DNA of 64,000 bases from contig JAOOLP010000003.1 of NCBI GenBank assembly GCA_028408795.1, forward strand, positions 1 to 64,000, read 5' to 3'. Numbering within the stretch: the first letter of the stretch is position 1; each line of letters starts with the position of its first letter. A program made the translations under genes and the position numbers. Source of the stretch: Candidatus Pelagibacter sp. GTDB lineage: Bacteria; Pseudomonadota; Alphaproteobacteria; Pelagibacterales; Pelagibacteraceae. The notes below the pieces were generated by a model that was not told the DNA's origin, did not search any database, and saw only the letters and a list, made by a program, of their open reading frames with translations. Of this stretch, positions 42,115 to 51,272 are shown one piece after another.

Positions 42115-43800
42115 ATGAAAAAAAATAAAATTTTAGCACTTAAGTATCGCCCTCAAGAATTTAAAAACTTGATAGGTCAAGAAATCATGGTGCAAACAAT
42201 TACTAATGCTATTGAATTAGGTAAAACTCCTAACGCTTATCTTTTGACAGGAATAAGAGGTGTTGGAAAAACAACAACTGCGAGATTAATTGCTAAAGCA
42301 CTTAATTGTCAAAAAAATGATGATAAAAAAATTAGTTGTAATACAGATAAATTTTGCTCTACGTGCGAGGAGATAGTTAATTCAAATCACATGGATGTCT
42401 TAGAAATGGATGCTGCTTCAAAAACAGGTATAGACGATGTTAGAGAATTAATTGAAAATTCAAAATATAGTCCTACCAATGCAAAGTATAAGATTTTTAT
42501 TATTGATGAAGTTCATATGCTTTCTAAACAAGCATTTAATGGTTTACTTAAAACTCTAGAAGAACCTCCTCCAAGTCTAAAATTTATTTTAGCCACTACA
42601 GAAGTAAGAAAAATACCTGTAACGATTTTATCTAGATGTCAAAGATTTGACCTTAAAAGAGTAAATATTGATAGTCTTTGCAAACATTTAAGTAAAATTT
42701 CAACTCAGGAAAATGGAAAAATTACTGAAGAGGCAATTAGATTAATAGCTAGAACATCCGAAGGTTCAGTAAGAGATGCAGTATCACTCTTAGATAGAGC
42801 TTTAATTTCTCAGACACTTAACCAAGAAAAAACTATTGAGGAAAAAGATGTTCGAGAGATGTTAGGGTTAGCGGATAGAGAGAAAATTTTATTCCTTTTT
42901 AGAGAGGTTTTAAGTGGAAAAGAAAAAGAGGCTTTAGAATTTTTAAGAGAAATGATCGATAATGGTTTAGATGCTAAAAATTTTCTTAATGATTTTTTAG
43001 AAGTTTTATATCTTTTTAGTAGACGAATTAATCTAGGATTAATTGAAAAAGATATGACAGTTTCAGAGAATGAAATAACTTTAATCGATCAGTATTCAAA
43101 GAATATTGATATGCAAGATATAGGATTATTTTGGCAACTTACCATAAAAACCATGGATGACCTAAGAATAGTTGGAAATGAAAATTTGACCCTAGAGATG
43201 TTTATCATGCAACTAGCACATCTAAAAAACATAGGGGATAAAAAAGAAATTCCTTCTGATAATTTTGAAAATAAAGAAAATCAAAAACAAAAAAATTTAA
43301 TTGGTGAGTCTTTAAAAGATGAAAATTTAGAAACTAAAATAAATCAAATTAAAAATCAGATGAAAAATATTGAACAAATAAAAAAAAAACCACTTAAAGA
43401 TACAACCATAAATGACATAAAAAATAATGTAGAAATAAGAAGCTTTCAAGATCTTGTTGATAAAGCAGTTAAAGAAAAAGAAATTGAGCTTAAATACGAT
43501 CTAGAAAGAAATGTAAAATTGGTAAGTTTCAACAGGGGTAAAATCGATATTAGTTTCAATGAAAAATTAAATCAAAATTTTATAAAAAATCTAACTGAAA
43601 AATTATTAATTTGGACAGGAGAGAGATGGATAATATCTTTAAGTAAAAATAATAATGCAAAAAGCATGTATGAAAAAAATTTAGAAAAGAAATCTTCTCA
43701 GTTAGAAAAATTCGAAAAAAGTGAAATATCCAAACAAATTAAAGATGCTTTTCCTGATGCAAAGTTAGTGGAGATTGAAGAGGTTAACGAAAATGACTAA
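42115..43800 (+). CDS. dnaX: DNA polymerase III subunit gamma/tau
   Basis: 561 residues. The AAA+ clamp-loader domain has GIRGVGKT (46-53), the zinc Cys at 65, 75, 81 and 84, IIDEVHMLSKQAFN, and sensor SEGSVRDAVSLLD. The C-terminal third is a Lys/Asn-rich linker and the polymerase-binding domain. Ten A residues (43380-43389) occur at codon ~422, with stops close downstream in both other frames, so a gamma-sized product could arise by slippage. The stop overlaps ybaB. Confidence 0.94.
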   Translation: MKKNKILALKYRPQEFKNLIGQEIMVQTITNAIELGKTPNAYLLTGIRGVGKTTTARLIAKALNCQKNDDKKISCNTDKFCSTCEEIVNSNHMDVLEMDAASKTGIDDVRELIENSKYSPTNAKYKIFIIDEVHMLSKQAFNGLLKTLEEPPPSLKFILATTEVRKIPVTILSRCQRFDLKRVNIDSLCKHLSKISTQENGKITEEAIRLIARTSEGSVRDAVSLLDRALISQTLNQEKTIEEKDVREMLGLADREKILFLFREVLSGKEKEALEFLREMIDNGLDAKNFLNDFLEVLYLFSRRINLGLIEKDMTVSENEITLIDQYSKNIDMQDIGLFWQLTIKTMDDLRIVGNENLTLEMFIMQLAHLKNIGDKKEIPSDNFENKENQKQKNLIGESLKDENLETKINQIKNQMKNIEQIKKKPLKDTTINDIKNNVEIRSFQDLVDKAVKEKEIELKYDLERNVKLVSFNRGKIDISFNEKLNQNFIKNLTEKLLIWTGERWIISLSKNNNAKSMYEKNLEKKSSQLEKFEKSEISKQIKDAFPDAKLVEIEEVNEND

Positions 43801-44113
43801 TTTTTCTGAAATGTTATCTAAAGCTAAAGCAATGCAAGATAAAATGAAAGAGGCTCAAGAACAAATTAAAAAGATCGAAGTTGAAGGTAAAGCAGGAGGA
43901 AATCTAGTCACAGTAATTTTATCAGGTGATTATGAACTAAAAAAAATTTCAATTAGTGAAGAAGCAAAGAAAGAAAGTCGTGAAATTATAAATGACTTAA
44001 TTATTGCTGCTTATAATAATGCTAAAGATAATTTAAAAAAAAAATCAGCTGAAGAACTTGCAAAAGTAACTGGTGGATTAAACTTACCCTCTGATTTTAA
44101 ACTACCTTTCTAA
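43793..44113 (+). CDS. ybaB: YbaB/EbfC nucleoid-associated protein
   Basis: 106 residues from ATG 43793, inside the dnaX end. MLSKAKAMQDKMKEAQEQIKKIEVEGKAGG and LIIAAYNNAKDNLKKKSAEELAKVTGGL match the whole family, which forms dimers that bind DNA. The order dnaX-ybaB-recR is conserved in many bacteria. Its TAA overlaps the recR ATG by one base. Confidence 0.94.
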   Translation: MTNFSEMLSKAKAMQDKMKEAQEQIKKIEVEGKAGGNLVTVILSGDYELKKISISEEAKKESREIINDLIIAAYNNAKDNLKKKSAEELAKVTGGLNLPSDFKLPF

Positions 44114-44718
44114 TGGATAATAATATTCCTGAAATAAATGAACTTATAAAACAATTTTCTAAACTTCCAGGTTTAGGACCAAAGTCTGCTAAAAGAATAA
44201 TCCTTAAATTGATAAACAATAAAGAAAATATGGTGAAACCTCTGGCTAAATCTTTAGCTCAAGTTTACAAAAGTGTCGTGCGATGTGTTGATTGTGGAAA
44301 TTTAAAAATTTTAGATAAAATTTGTATATGTTCTACTAACGAGTCATACGATAAAATTTGTGTGGTTGAAAATTTGGCTGATATGTGGGTTATTGACTCG
44401 GCAAATATTTATAAAGGGCATTATCACATATTAGGGGGAACCTTAAACTCTAGTGAAAATTACGAACAGAAAAATTTATTAATAGACTCTTTATTAAAAA
44501 GGATTAAGAGGAATAATCTTAAAGAAGTTATTATTGCAACTAGCGCAACAGTAGAAGGTCAAACCACAGCACATTATATTGAAGATACGATAAAAAATGG
44601 GAAAATAAAGATTACTAAATTAGCACAAGGTCTTCCAGTTGGTGGCGAAATAGAACAGTTAGATGATGGAACATTATTTTCAGCTTTTAAAAATAGAGTT
44701 CCTGTTACAGGTAGCTAG
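44113..44718 (+). CDS. recR: recombination mediator protein RecR
   Basis: 201 residues. A helix-hairpin-helix ([19 protein letters not shown]), a Cys4 zinc finger ([17 protein letters not shown]) and the Toprim domain ([23 protein letters not shown]) are in order. It loads RecA onto gapped DNA with RecF and RecO. It converges on glcB with a 4-nt overlap. Confidence 0.95.
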   Translation: MDNNIPEINELIKQFSKLPGLGPKSAKRIILKLINNKENMVKPLAKSLAQVYKSVVRCVDCGNLKILDKICICSTNESYDKICVVENLADMWVIDSANIYKGHYHILGGTLNSSENYEQKNLLIDSLLKRIKRNNLKEVIIATSATVEGQTTAHYIEDTIKNGKIKITKLAQGLPVGGEIEQLDDGTLFSAFKNRVPVTGS

Positions 44719-46883
44719 TTAGAATTTTTTTTTTCCAACCTTTTTTCATGTAAAAGTGGCTCAGTATAACCTGAGGGTTGAGTTCTTCCTTTAAAAACTA
44801 AATCACAAGCGGCAGCAAAAGCTATAGAGTTTTCAAAATCGTCAGACATTTTTTTATATCCTGATCTACCACTTCGATTATAAGCAGGGTCTTTTTCGTT
44901 TTGCTTATCAACTATTTTAGCCATTTTTTTCATCGTAGACATCACTTGTTCCTTTGTACATATTCCATGATGGATCCAGTTAGCCATATGTTGAGAAGAT
45001 ATTCTAAGCGTAGCTCTATCTTCCATTAAACCAATGTTATTAATGTCTGGAACTTTAGAACAACCGACACCCTGATCAATCCATCTAACGACATAACCTA
45101 AAATACCTTGAGCATTATTTTCTAATTCACGATTAATATCTGTTACTGACCAATTGGGTCTATCGGCTTTTGGAATTTGTAAAATATCTTCTAACTTAGC
45201 TTTATTCCTAGATTTAATTTTCTTTTGTTCATCAAAAACATTTATTTTATGGTAATGCAAAGAATGTAAAGTTGCAGCTGTTGGTGATGGTACCCATGCA
45301 CAATTCGCGCCAGATTTTGGATGTCCTATTTTTTGTTCCATCATGTTTGCCATTTGATCAGGCATTGCCCACATTCCTTTTCCAATTTGAGCTTTACCAG
45401 AAAAACCACACATCAAACCAACATCCACATTCCAGTTTTCATAGGTATTAAGCCAAGTAGATTTTTTCATATCTCCTTTGAATATCATTGGACCTGCTTC
45501 AAATGATGTATGCATTTCATCTCCAGTTCGATCTAAAAAACCGGTATTAATAAAAACTATTCTATTTTTTACTTGCCTTATGCATTCTTTAAGATTGACT
45601 GTTGTTCTTCTTTCTTCATCCATGATTCCTACTTTAATTGTGTATTTCTTTATTCCTAAAGTTTCTTCAACTTTTTCGAATAAAGTATTTGTGAAAGCAA
45701 CTTCTTCAGGACCATGCATTTTAGGCTTCACAATGTAAACAGAACCAGTTCTTGAATTATTTTTATTTTTAAAATCATGTAGAGCACATAGTGTAGCTAC
45801 AAAGGCATCTAAAATTCCTTCTGGAATTTCTGATCCATCATTTAAAAGTATCGCAGGATTCGTCATAAGATGACCTACGTTTCGACTTAAAAGCAAAGCT
45901 CTTCCATGTAAACTTATTTTCTTACCATCTTTAGAAATATAATTTCTGTCAGGATTTAATTTTCTAACAAATTTTTTTCCATTTTTTTCCATATTAGCAG
46001 TTAAATCTCCCTTCATGAGACCCAACCAATTTCGGTAACATTTTACTTTATCTTCAGCGTCAACAGCAGCAACAGAGTCTTCATTATCAATTATAGTTGA
46101 TAACGCTGACTCTACTATTACATCTGAGATCGAGGCTTTGTCTGTTTTTCCAACAATATGATTTGGATCAATTATAATATCGATGTGAATATCATTGTTT
46201 TTAATCAAAATTGATTTTGGTTTATTTTTTTCTCCGTTAAAACCAATAAATTGAGATTTATTTTTTAGAGAATATTCTTTGTCCTCTTTTATAAAAATTA
46301 AATTTTCATCTTTTACTTTTAATTTTGTAACTTCATTCCAACTCACACCGGTCAAGGGGAAAGTTTCGTCAAAAAAATTTCTTACATAATTTATTACCTT
46401 TTTTGCTCTTTCTTCATTCCAACCTGATCCTCTTTCACCTGATATAACATCCGTTCCGTATAAGGCGTCATACAAACTACCCCATCTAGCGTTAGCAGCG
46501 TTAAGCGCATATCTAGCATTATCTACTGGAACAACAAGTTGAGGTCCAGCAATAGATGCTATTTCTTTATCAACGTTTGTAGTTTCGATTTCAAAGTTCT
46601 CTTTTTCCTCTACCAAGTATGAAATATTCTTTAAGAATTTTGTATATTCATTTTTATCAAATTCTTTACCGTTATTATTTTGATGCCAATTATCTATTTT
46701 TTTTTGAATAGACTCTCTTTTTTCAATTAGTGATTTATTAATTGGCGCAAGTTCATGTACTATTTTAGAAAATTTATTCCAAAAATTCTCTGAATTGATA
46801 TTAGTATTGGGAATAACCTCTTTGTTAATAAATTCATAAAGTATTGAATTTATCTGAAGCTCATTTTTATTAATTAAACTCAT
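44715..46883 (-). CDS. glcB: malate synthase G
   Basis: 722 residues from ATG 46883. The G-type family is shown by length and by [58 protein letters not shown] (catalytic Arg), [17 protein letters not shown] (Asp) and [16 protein letters not shown]. It condenses glyoxylate with acetyl-CoA to malate. The mRNA leader holds a tandem glycine riboswitch, which ties expression to glycine, a source of glyoxylate. Confidence 0.95.
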   Translation of the reverse strand: MSLINKNELQINSILYEFINKEVIPNTNINSENFWNKFSKIVHELAPINKSLIEKRESIQKKIDNWHQNNNGKEFDKNEYTKFLKNISYLVEEKENFEIETTNVDKEIASIAGPQLVVPVDNARYALNAANARWGSLYDALYGTDVISGERGSGWNEERAKKVINYVRNFFDETFPLTGVSWNEVTKLKVKDENLIFIKEDKEYSLKNKSQFIGFNGEKNKPKSILIKNNDIHIDIIIDPNHIVGKTDKASISDVIVESALSTIIDNEDSVAAVDAEDKVKCYRNWLGLMKGDLTANMEKNGKKFVRKLNPDRNYISKDGKKISLHGRALLLSRNVGHLMTNPAILLNDGSEIPEGILDAFVATLCALHDFKNKNNSRTGSVYIVKPKMHGPEEVAFTNTLFEKVEETLGIKKYTIKVGIMDEERRTTVNLKECIRQVKNRIVFINTGFLDRTGDEMHTSFEAGPMIFKGDMKKSTWLNTYENWNVDVGLMCGFSGKAQIGKGMWAMPDQMANMMEQKIGHPKSGANCAWVPSPTAATLHSLHYHKINVFDEQKKIKSRNKAKLEDILQIPKADRPNWSVTDINRELENNAQGILGYVVRWIDQGVGCSKVPDINNIGLMEDRATLRISSQHMANWIHHGICTKEQVMSTMKKMAKIVDKQNEKDPAYNRSGRSGYKKMSDDFENSIAFAAACDLVFKGRTQPSGYTEPLLHEKRLEKKNSN

Positions 46884-47042
46884 ATGCACCAATCTATTGA
46901 CCCCATCTGTATTGGTACCTGAGAGATTTGCTCCTTCGGTGAGATATTATCTCTTTCCAGAATGTTTATTTTGCGGTCCTTTTGCCTGAGAGTTTCCGGG
47001 GTGGTTGCTCCTTCGGCGCTATATTTAAATAGTCTCTCCCGA
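46884..47042 (-). ncRNA. tandem glycine riboswitch in the glcB leader
   Basis: On the minus strand, aptamer 1 runs from ~47040 (GGGAGAGAC, CCGAAGGAGCAACC, GGAAACTCTCAGGCAAAAGG) to ~46974. Aptamer 2 runs from ~46962 (CTGGAAAGAGA, CCGAAGGAGCAAA, TCTCTCAGGTACC, ACAGATGGGG) to ~46901. The paired GAAGGAGC and CTCTCAGG cores are diagnostic. ACCAAT inside aptamer 2 can pair with ATTGGT (46893-46888) just before the start codon, so glycine binding could free the ribosome site. Confidence 0.95.
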
Positions 47043-47159
47043 TCTATAATTATTGTCTCTTACATAGTATCTAATGTCAATTATTAATTATATCTAGTTT
47101 AAAGTGACAATTTATTGACTTAATTGAACTGTATTAAAAATTTAATTATACTTATTTTT

Positions 47160-48263
47160 ATGAAAAACTATTTAGAATTTGAAAAAGAAATCAAAGCTCT
47201 AGAGGAAGAGGTAGAAGGTTTAAAAAACCCTTTTGGGGTTGAGGGTATATCTGAAGTTGATACCAAGAAAATTAAAACTACCCAAGAAGAAATAAATCAA
47301 AAACTAAAAGATACATATAAAAATTTAAATAGTTGGCAAAAAACTCTTGTTGCTCGTCATGAAGATAGACCTAAAGCAAAATTTTATATCGAAAAAATAT
47401 TCAATCAATTTACCTTGTTGTCAGGGGATAGATTTTTTGGTGATGATAAATCTGTTATTGCAGGATTTGGATTAATTAATGATAAGTCTGTTCTTATAAT
47501 AGGTCAAGAAAAAGGTGAGGATTTAAGTTCCAGAATTGAAAGAAATTTCGGAATGATGAGTCCTGAAGGATATAGAAAATGTATAAGATTAATGAAGTTG
47601 GCTGATAGATTTCAAATTCCAGTAATTACTTTTGTAGACACCCCGGGAGCTTATCCAGGTATTGGCGCAGAACAAAGAGGCCAAGCATCTGCAATCGCAC
47701 ACTCAATCGAGATTTCTATGGCATTAACTGTTCCAAATATCTCAATAATTATTGGAGAGGGTGGATCGGGAGGAGCCATAGCTTTGGCTTCGTCTAATAA
47801 AGTTATTATGTTAGAAAATTCTATTTTTTCAGTTATATCTCCTGAAGGATGTGCTTCTATTCTTTGGCGAGATCCTAGTAAATCTCTTCAAGCAGCCGAA
47901 GCAATGAAAATGACAGCTAAAGATTTGTTAAAACTTGGCATTATAGATGAAATAATTCCTGAACCAATTGGTGGCGCCCATAGAAATCCAGATATAATCG
48001 CTGAGGATATAAAGCATACGATAATTAAAAACTTACGTGAGTTCGAAAATCTTTCAAAAGATGAAATTTATGACCACAGAAAATCAAAATTTTTAAAAAT
48101 TGGAAGAGATCAAGGTTTCAGTAAGTCTACAGACTCAGATAAAGGATTGAGTTACAGTGAATCTTACTTCGACAAATTAAAGTCAAATATAGTTAAAAAC
48201 AAACTCATATACGCCGGATTGGGCCTAGCATTAATAGCAAGTATTTTGACAATTATTTATTGA
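47160..48263 (+). CDS. accA: acetyl-CoA carboxylase carboxyltransferase alpha subunit with C-terminal membrane tail
   Basis: 367 residues from ATG 47160; the upstream open frame encodes an unrelated hydrophobic stretch. The start MKNYLEFEKEIKALEEEV, FGMMSPEGYRKCIRLM, FVDTPGAYPGIGAEQRGQ and GEGGSGGAIAL are typical AccA. The protein is ~50 residues longer than E. coli AccA (319); the extra part ends in a hydrophobic helix (IYAGLGLALIASILTIIY). It works with AccD (11397). The tail may anchor the complex at the membrane. Confidence 0.93.
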   Translation: MKNYLEFEKEIKALEEEVEGLKNPFGVEGISEVDTKKIKTTQEEINQKLKDTYKNLNSWQKTLVARHEDRPKAKFYIEKIFNQFTLLSGDRFFGDDKSVIAGFGLINDKSVLIIGQEKGEDLSSRIERNFGMMSPEGYRKCIRLMKLADRFQIPVITFVDTPGAYPGIGAEQRGQASAIAHSIEISMALTVPNISIIIGEGGSGGAIALASSNKVIMLENSIFSVISPEGCASILWRDPSKSLQAAEAMKMTAKDLLKLGIIDEIIPEPIGGAHRNPDIIAEDIKHTIIKNLREFENLSKDEIYDHRKSKFLKIGRDQGFSKSTDSDKGLSYSESYFDKLKSNIVKNKLIYAGLGLALIASILTIIY

Positions 48264-48308
48264 TAACTGTTGCAAAATGACAATTCTCCAATTTATTTTA
48301 ATCATCTA

Positions 48309-48364
48309 TTGACATTTTGAGCACAAATCTATTTAAGGGGTAAAAGTTAGTATTTTACTAACTT
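48309..48364 (+). promoter_or_regulatory. candidate csp promoter (-35) and 5' UTR hairpin
   Basis: TTGACA at 48309-48314 is a perfect -35, but no good -10 lies 16-18 nt later (TTTAAG region). A perfect 9-bp stem, AAGTTAGTA-TTT-TACTAACTT (48344-48364), follows and ends 32 nt before the csp ATG. It would sit in the 5' UTR and could respond to temperature or bind a protein. Confidence 0.45.
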
Positions 48365-48396
48365 AAGTTAATAACAAATAAGGAAAAGTAAACAAT

Positions 48397-48609
48397 ATGA
48401 GTACACTAAAAGGTAAAGTAAAGTGGTTCAATGGTACTAAAGGATATGGTTTCATTGAAAGAGAAGACAAAGAAAAAGACGTGTTCGTTCATTCTTCAGC
48501 AGTTAGAGAAGCTGGTTTAAAATACTTAAACGAAGGTGATGAGTTAACGTTTGAAGTGGAGAATGGAGAAAAAGGTCCTTCCGCAGTAAAATTGCAGAAA
48601 ACATCTTAA
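48397..48609 (+). CDS. cold shock-family RNA/DNA-binding protein
   Basis: 70 residues, a single cold-shock domain. The RNA-binding motifs GTVKWFN-like [19 protein letters not shown] (RNP1) and DVFVHSSAV (RNP2) are intact. AAGGAAAAG precedes the ATG. Such proteins melt RNA structure; which csp paralogue this is cannot be told. It has a structured 5' leader and a possible hairpin 28 nt after the stop. Confidence 0.93.
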   Translation: MSTLKGKVKWFNGTKGYGFIEREDKEKDVFVHSSAVREAGLKYLNEGDELTFEVENGEKGPSAVKLQKTS

Positions 48610-48636
48610 ATCTTATTTCCAAAAACATATAATTAA

Positions 48637-48670
48637 CGGGACATTGAGCTTTAATCAGTTTTTTGTCCCG
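48637..48670 (+). other. inverted repeat after csp, possible terminator or small RNA
   Basis: CGGGACA (48637-48643) pairs with TGTCCCG (48664-48670) across a 20-nt loop that holds six T residues before the closing arm. No T tract follows the stem. It lies in a 230-nt gap between csp and the tRNA gene. The rest of the gap is AT-rich with no convincing reading frame. Confidence 0.4.
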
Positions 48671-48769
48671 ATAATTTCCTTGAAAAAGTCACAATTTTTT
48701 CTTACATAAGCAGAAATGATTATTAAAAATAAAATTATCACTTTAAATTCACATTCTCACAGAATGCAC

Positions 48770-48794
48770 GCTAGGCTATTGCTTAGCTTATAAT
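48770..48794 (+). promoter_or_regulatory. candidate promoter for tRNA-His/hisS
   Basis: TATAAT at 48789-48794 is a perfect -10 about 48 nt before the tRNA. The spacer in front of it holds an inverted repeat, GCTAGGC-TATT-GCTTAGC (48770-48787), with one G-T pair. No clear -35 is seen. Confidence 0.4.
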
Positions 48795-48841
48795 CAAAAA
48801 TATATAAATTTAATAAAAATTAAGATAAAAATAGAAAGGAC

Positions 48842-48918
48842 GCAGCAGTAGCTCAGTTGGTTAGAGCACTAGTTTGTGGAACTAGGGGTCGGTGGTTCGA
48901 ATCCACCCTGCTGTACCA
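48842..48918 (+). tRNA. tRNA-His (anticodon GTG), CCA encoded
   Basis: Cloverleaf from GCAGCAG (48842-48848) to CTGCTGT (48908-48914), with A48915 as discriminator and encoded CCA. The D arm (GCTC...GAGC), anticodon arm CTAGTTTGTGGAACTAG with GTG, and T arm GGTGGTTCGAATCCACC are all regular. Position -1 is C, not G, and the discriminator is A73; bases 1 and 72 form G-U. Loss of G-1 and C73 is a known alphaproteobacterial trait tied to an unusual HisRS. Confidence 0.95.
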
Positions 48919-48922
48919 AAAA

Positions 48923-50257
48923 ATGACAAAAGAAAAAAAGAACAAACCTTCTAAAGAACTTCCGTTAGGGTTTGTGGACAGACAAGAAAAAGAATTACTC
49001 GTACGTGATTTTATAATTTCTAATATTAAAGAAGTAATGATCAAATACGGTTTTCAATATCTCGAAACTCCAAGTTTTGAGTACTCGGATAGTATTGGAA
49101 AATTTTTACCTGATAAAGATAGACCTGATGAAGGTGTTTTTTCATTTAAGGATGAAAATAAATGGCTGTCTTTGAGATATGATCTTACAGCACCACTTGC
49201 TAGGTATGTCGCAAAAAATTATTTAGAAATTCCAAAACCATTTAAAAGGTATCAATTAGGAACTGTTTGGAGAAATGAAAAACCGGGACCTGGAAGATTT
49301 AGAGAATTTTTACAATTCGATGCAGATTTTGTAGGAACAAAAAGCCTACAAGCAGATGCTGAATTATGTGTCATGATTTCAGAAATTCTTGAAAAGTGTG
49401 GTCTTGCAAAATCAGAATATATAATCAAGATTTCATCTAGAAAAATTGCTGAAGAATTATTTAAAAAAATAAATATAAATGACAATCAGCAAAAACTTAT
49501 TACCCTTAGAGCCCTAGATAAAATAGATAGACTTGGTTGGAATGGAGTAAAAGAATTATTAGGCGAGGGAAGAAAAGATAAATCTGGTGATTTCACAAAA
49601 GGTGCAAATTTAAAACCAGAGGATATTAAAACGATTGAAGAAACGCTTAAGAAGAATTCACCTGAAACAGAAGATTTAGCTGAGATATTGAACATTTTTA
49701 AGGATTACAATTTTAATAATTTTGAATTCGATCCATCAGTTATACGGGGACTAGAATATTACACAGGAGCAATTTTTGAAGTGAATTTAAAATTTGATGT
49801 AACAAATAATAAAGGGCAAGTCATTCAATTTGGTTCTATAGGTGGTGGGGGAAGATACGATAATCTGGTAAATAACTTTGGTAACTATGATGCGCCCGCT
49901 ACAGGGATATCAATTGGTTTGGATCGTTTAGTTTATGCTTTAATGCAAAAAAAAGAATTTAAAGTAAAACAATCCAAACCAGTCGTAATTTGTGTTTTCG
50001 ATAAAAATTCTATGAAAGATTACATAAATGTTCAAACAATATTAAGAGAAGCTGGTGTCAGCACTGAAATTTATCCTGGAGAAAGTAAACTAAAAAAGCA
50101 AATGGAGTATGCAAATAAAATAAAATCTCCAGCAGTTATCTTATATGGTGAGAATGAAATTAAATCAGGGAAGCCGACTTTGAGGAATTTAAGTTCAGGT
50201 GAAGAAAAATCAATTGAAATAAAAGAATTAGTTAATGAAATCAAAAAAATTATCTGA
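48923..50257 (+). CDS. hisS: histidyl-tRNA synthetase, alphaproteobacterial type
   Basis: 444 residues from ATG 48923, only 4 nt after the tRNA-His CCA; the frame is also open back through the tRNA gene, which is not coding. Class II motifs: LRYDLTAPLARYV, RYQLGTVWRNEKPGPGRFREFLQFDADFVG (motif 2), IRGLEYYTGAIFEV and ATGISIGLDRLVYAL (motif 3). The motif 2 region resembles the eukaryote-like HisRS found in many alphaproteobacteria. It overlaps hisZ by 23 nt. Confidence 0.93.
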   Translation: MTKEKKNKPSKELPLGFVDRQEKELLVRDFIISNIKEVMIKYGFQYLETPSFEYSDSIGKFLPDKDRPDEGVFSFKDENKWLSLRYDLTAPLARYVAKNYLEIPKPFKRYQLGTVWRNEKPGPGRFREFLQFDADFVGTKSLQADAELCVMISEILEKCGLAKSEYIIKISSRKIAEELFKKININDNQQKLITLRALDKIDRLGWNGVKELLGEGRKDKSGDFTKGANLKPEDIKTIEETLKKNSPETEDLAEILNIFKDYNFNNFEFDPSVIRGLEYYTGAIFEVNLKFDVTNNKGQVIQFGSIGGGGRYDNLVNNFGNYDAPATGISIGLDRLVYALMQKKEFKVKQSKPVVICVFDKNSMKDYINVQTILREAGVSTEIYPGESKLKKQMEYANKIKSPAVILYGENEIKSGKPTLRNLSSGEEKSIEIKELVNEIKKII

Positions 50258-51272
50258 AGTAATAATTAAAACTTTCAAGAGTAATGGTTTTGTTTTATCA
50301 GAACCTGATGTTCTTTTAGACTCAAATTATATCATTGAAAGGTCAGGTGAAAAATTTAGAAGTTCAATGCTAACTTTTGATAGAGAAGATGGAAAAACGA
50401 TGTGCCTTAGACCAGACTTAACAGTTGCATCATGTATAAGCTTCTTACAAAAAAAAACTTCCTCAAAAATTTATTACTCTGGTCAAGCTTATAGAAGATC
50501 AGGAAGCAAAGGTACAAATTTTATTAATGATCAATTAGGTATCGAAATTCTAGGTTCAAAAAATCTTATTAAAGATGATTATAAAGTGATCAGCACAATC
50601 TTAAATTCAGCAAAAAAAATTAAAATGAAAAAAATTAAAATTAAAGTAGGCGATATTGGTTTATTTAAGAGCTTGGTCAATGCTCTTGAAATGCCCGAGA
50701 GATGGAAACTAAGATTAATAAGACACTTTTGGAGACCAGGTTACTTTGAAGAACTTTTGAAGAGGCTAGAAAAAAATACAGATATTGATGCTGTAACTTT
50801 TGATGCAGATAAGAAAAGATTTTATGAAATGAAAAAATTTGATCAAAATAAAGTAATTGCTGGTAGGTCAATCTCAGAAATTTTAAAAAGATTTGATAAA
50901 AAAATTAAAGATCCAAGATCATTTGTGGATGGAAAAAAAATTGTAAAAATTATTAAAGCTTTTTTAAAAATTAATTGTAAACTTTCAAAACTAGATGATG
51001 AGTTGTTAAGTTTTGTAAAAAAAAATAACCTTAAAATAAATATATTTAAAAACTTTAAATCTATTCAAAATTTAAAAAAACTTAATCAAGATATAAATTT
51101 TGTTACTAATTTTGGCAGAGACGTTGAGTATTATACAGGAATTGTGTTTGAAGTATTTTCGGGCACAAAAGAAATTGCTTCAGGTGGTCGTTATGATGAT
51201 TTACTAAAAAGTTTAGGAGCCAAAAAGAGTATTCCTGCCGTTGGAGCAGCAATAAACTTAAAAAATATATGA
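50235..51272 (+). CDS. hisZ: ATP phosphoribosyltransferase regulatory subunit HisZ
   Basis: 345 residues, HisRS-like catalytic core without anticodon-binding domain. TFDREDGKTMCLRPDLTVASCISFL, YYSGQAYRRSG and GRDVEYYTGIVFEVFSG align with HisRS motifs, and GGRYDDLLKSLG ends the fold. Its partner is the short HisG encoded next, which lacks its own regulatory domain. It overlaps hisS by 23 nt and hisG by 4 nt, so all three are probably one transcript with the tRNA. Confidence 0.9.
   Translation: MKSKKLSEVIIKTFKSNGFVLSEPDVLLDSNYIIERSGEKFRSSMLTFDREDGKTMCLRPDLTVASCISFLQKKTSSKIYYSGQAYRRSGSKGTNFINDQLGIEILGSKNLIKDDYKVISTILNSAKKIKMKKIKIKVGDIGLFKSLVNALEMPERWKLRLIRHFWRPGYFEELLKRLEKNTDIDAVTFDADKKRFYEMKKFDQNKVIAGRSISEILKRFDKKIKDPRSFVDGKKIVKIIKAFLKINCKLSKLDDELLSFVKKNNLKINIFKNFKSIQNLKKLNQDINFVTNFGRDVEYYTGIVFEVFSGTKEIASGGRYDDLLKSLGAKKSIPAVGAAINLKNI

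Noticed and set aside
48857..48922. N-terminal extension of hisS through the tRNA-His gene
   Set aside because: The extension translates tRNA sequence; ATG 48923 starts at the normal HisRS N terminus.
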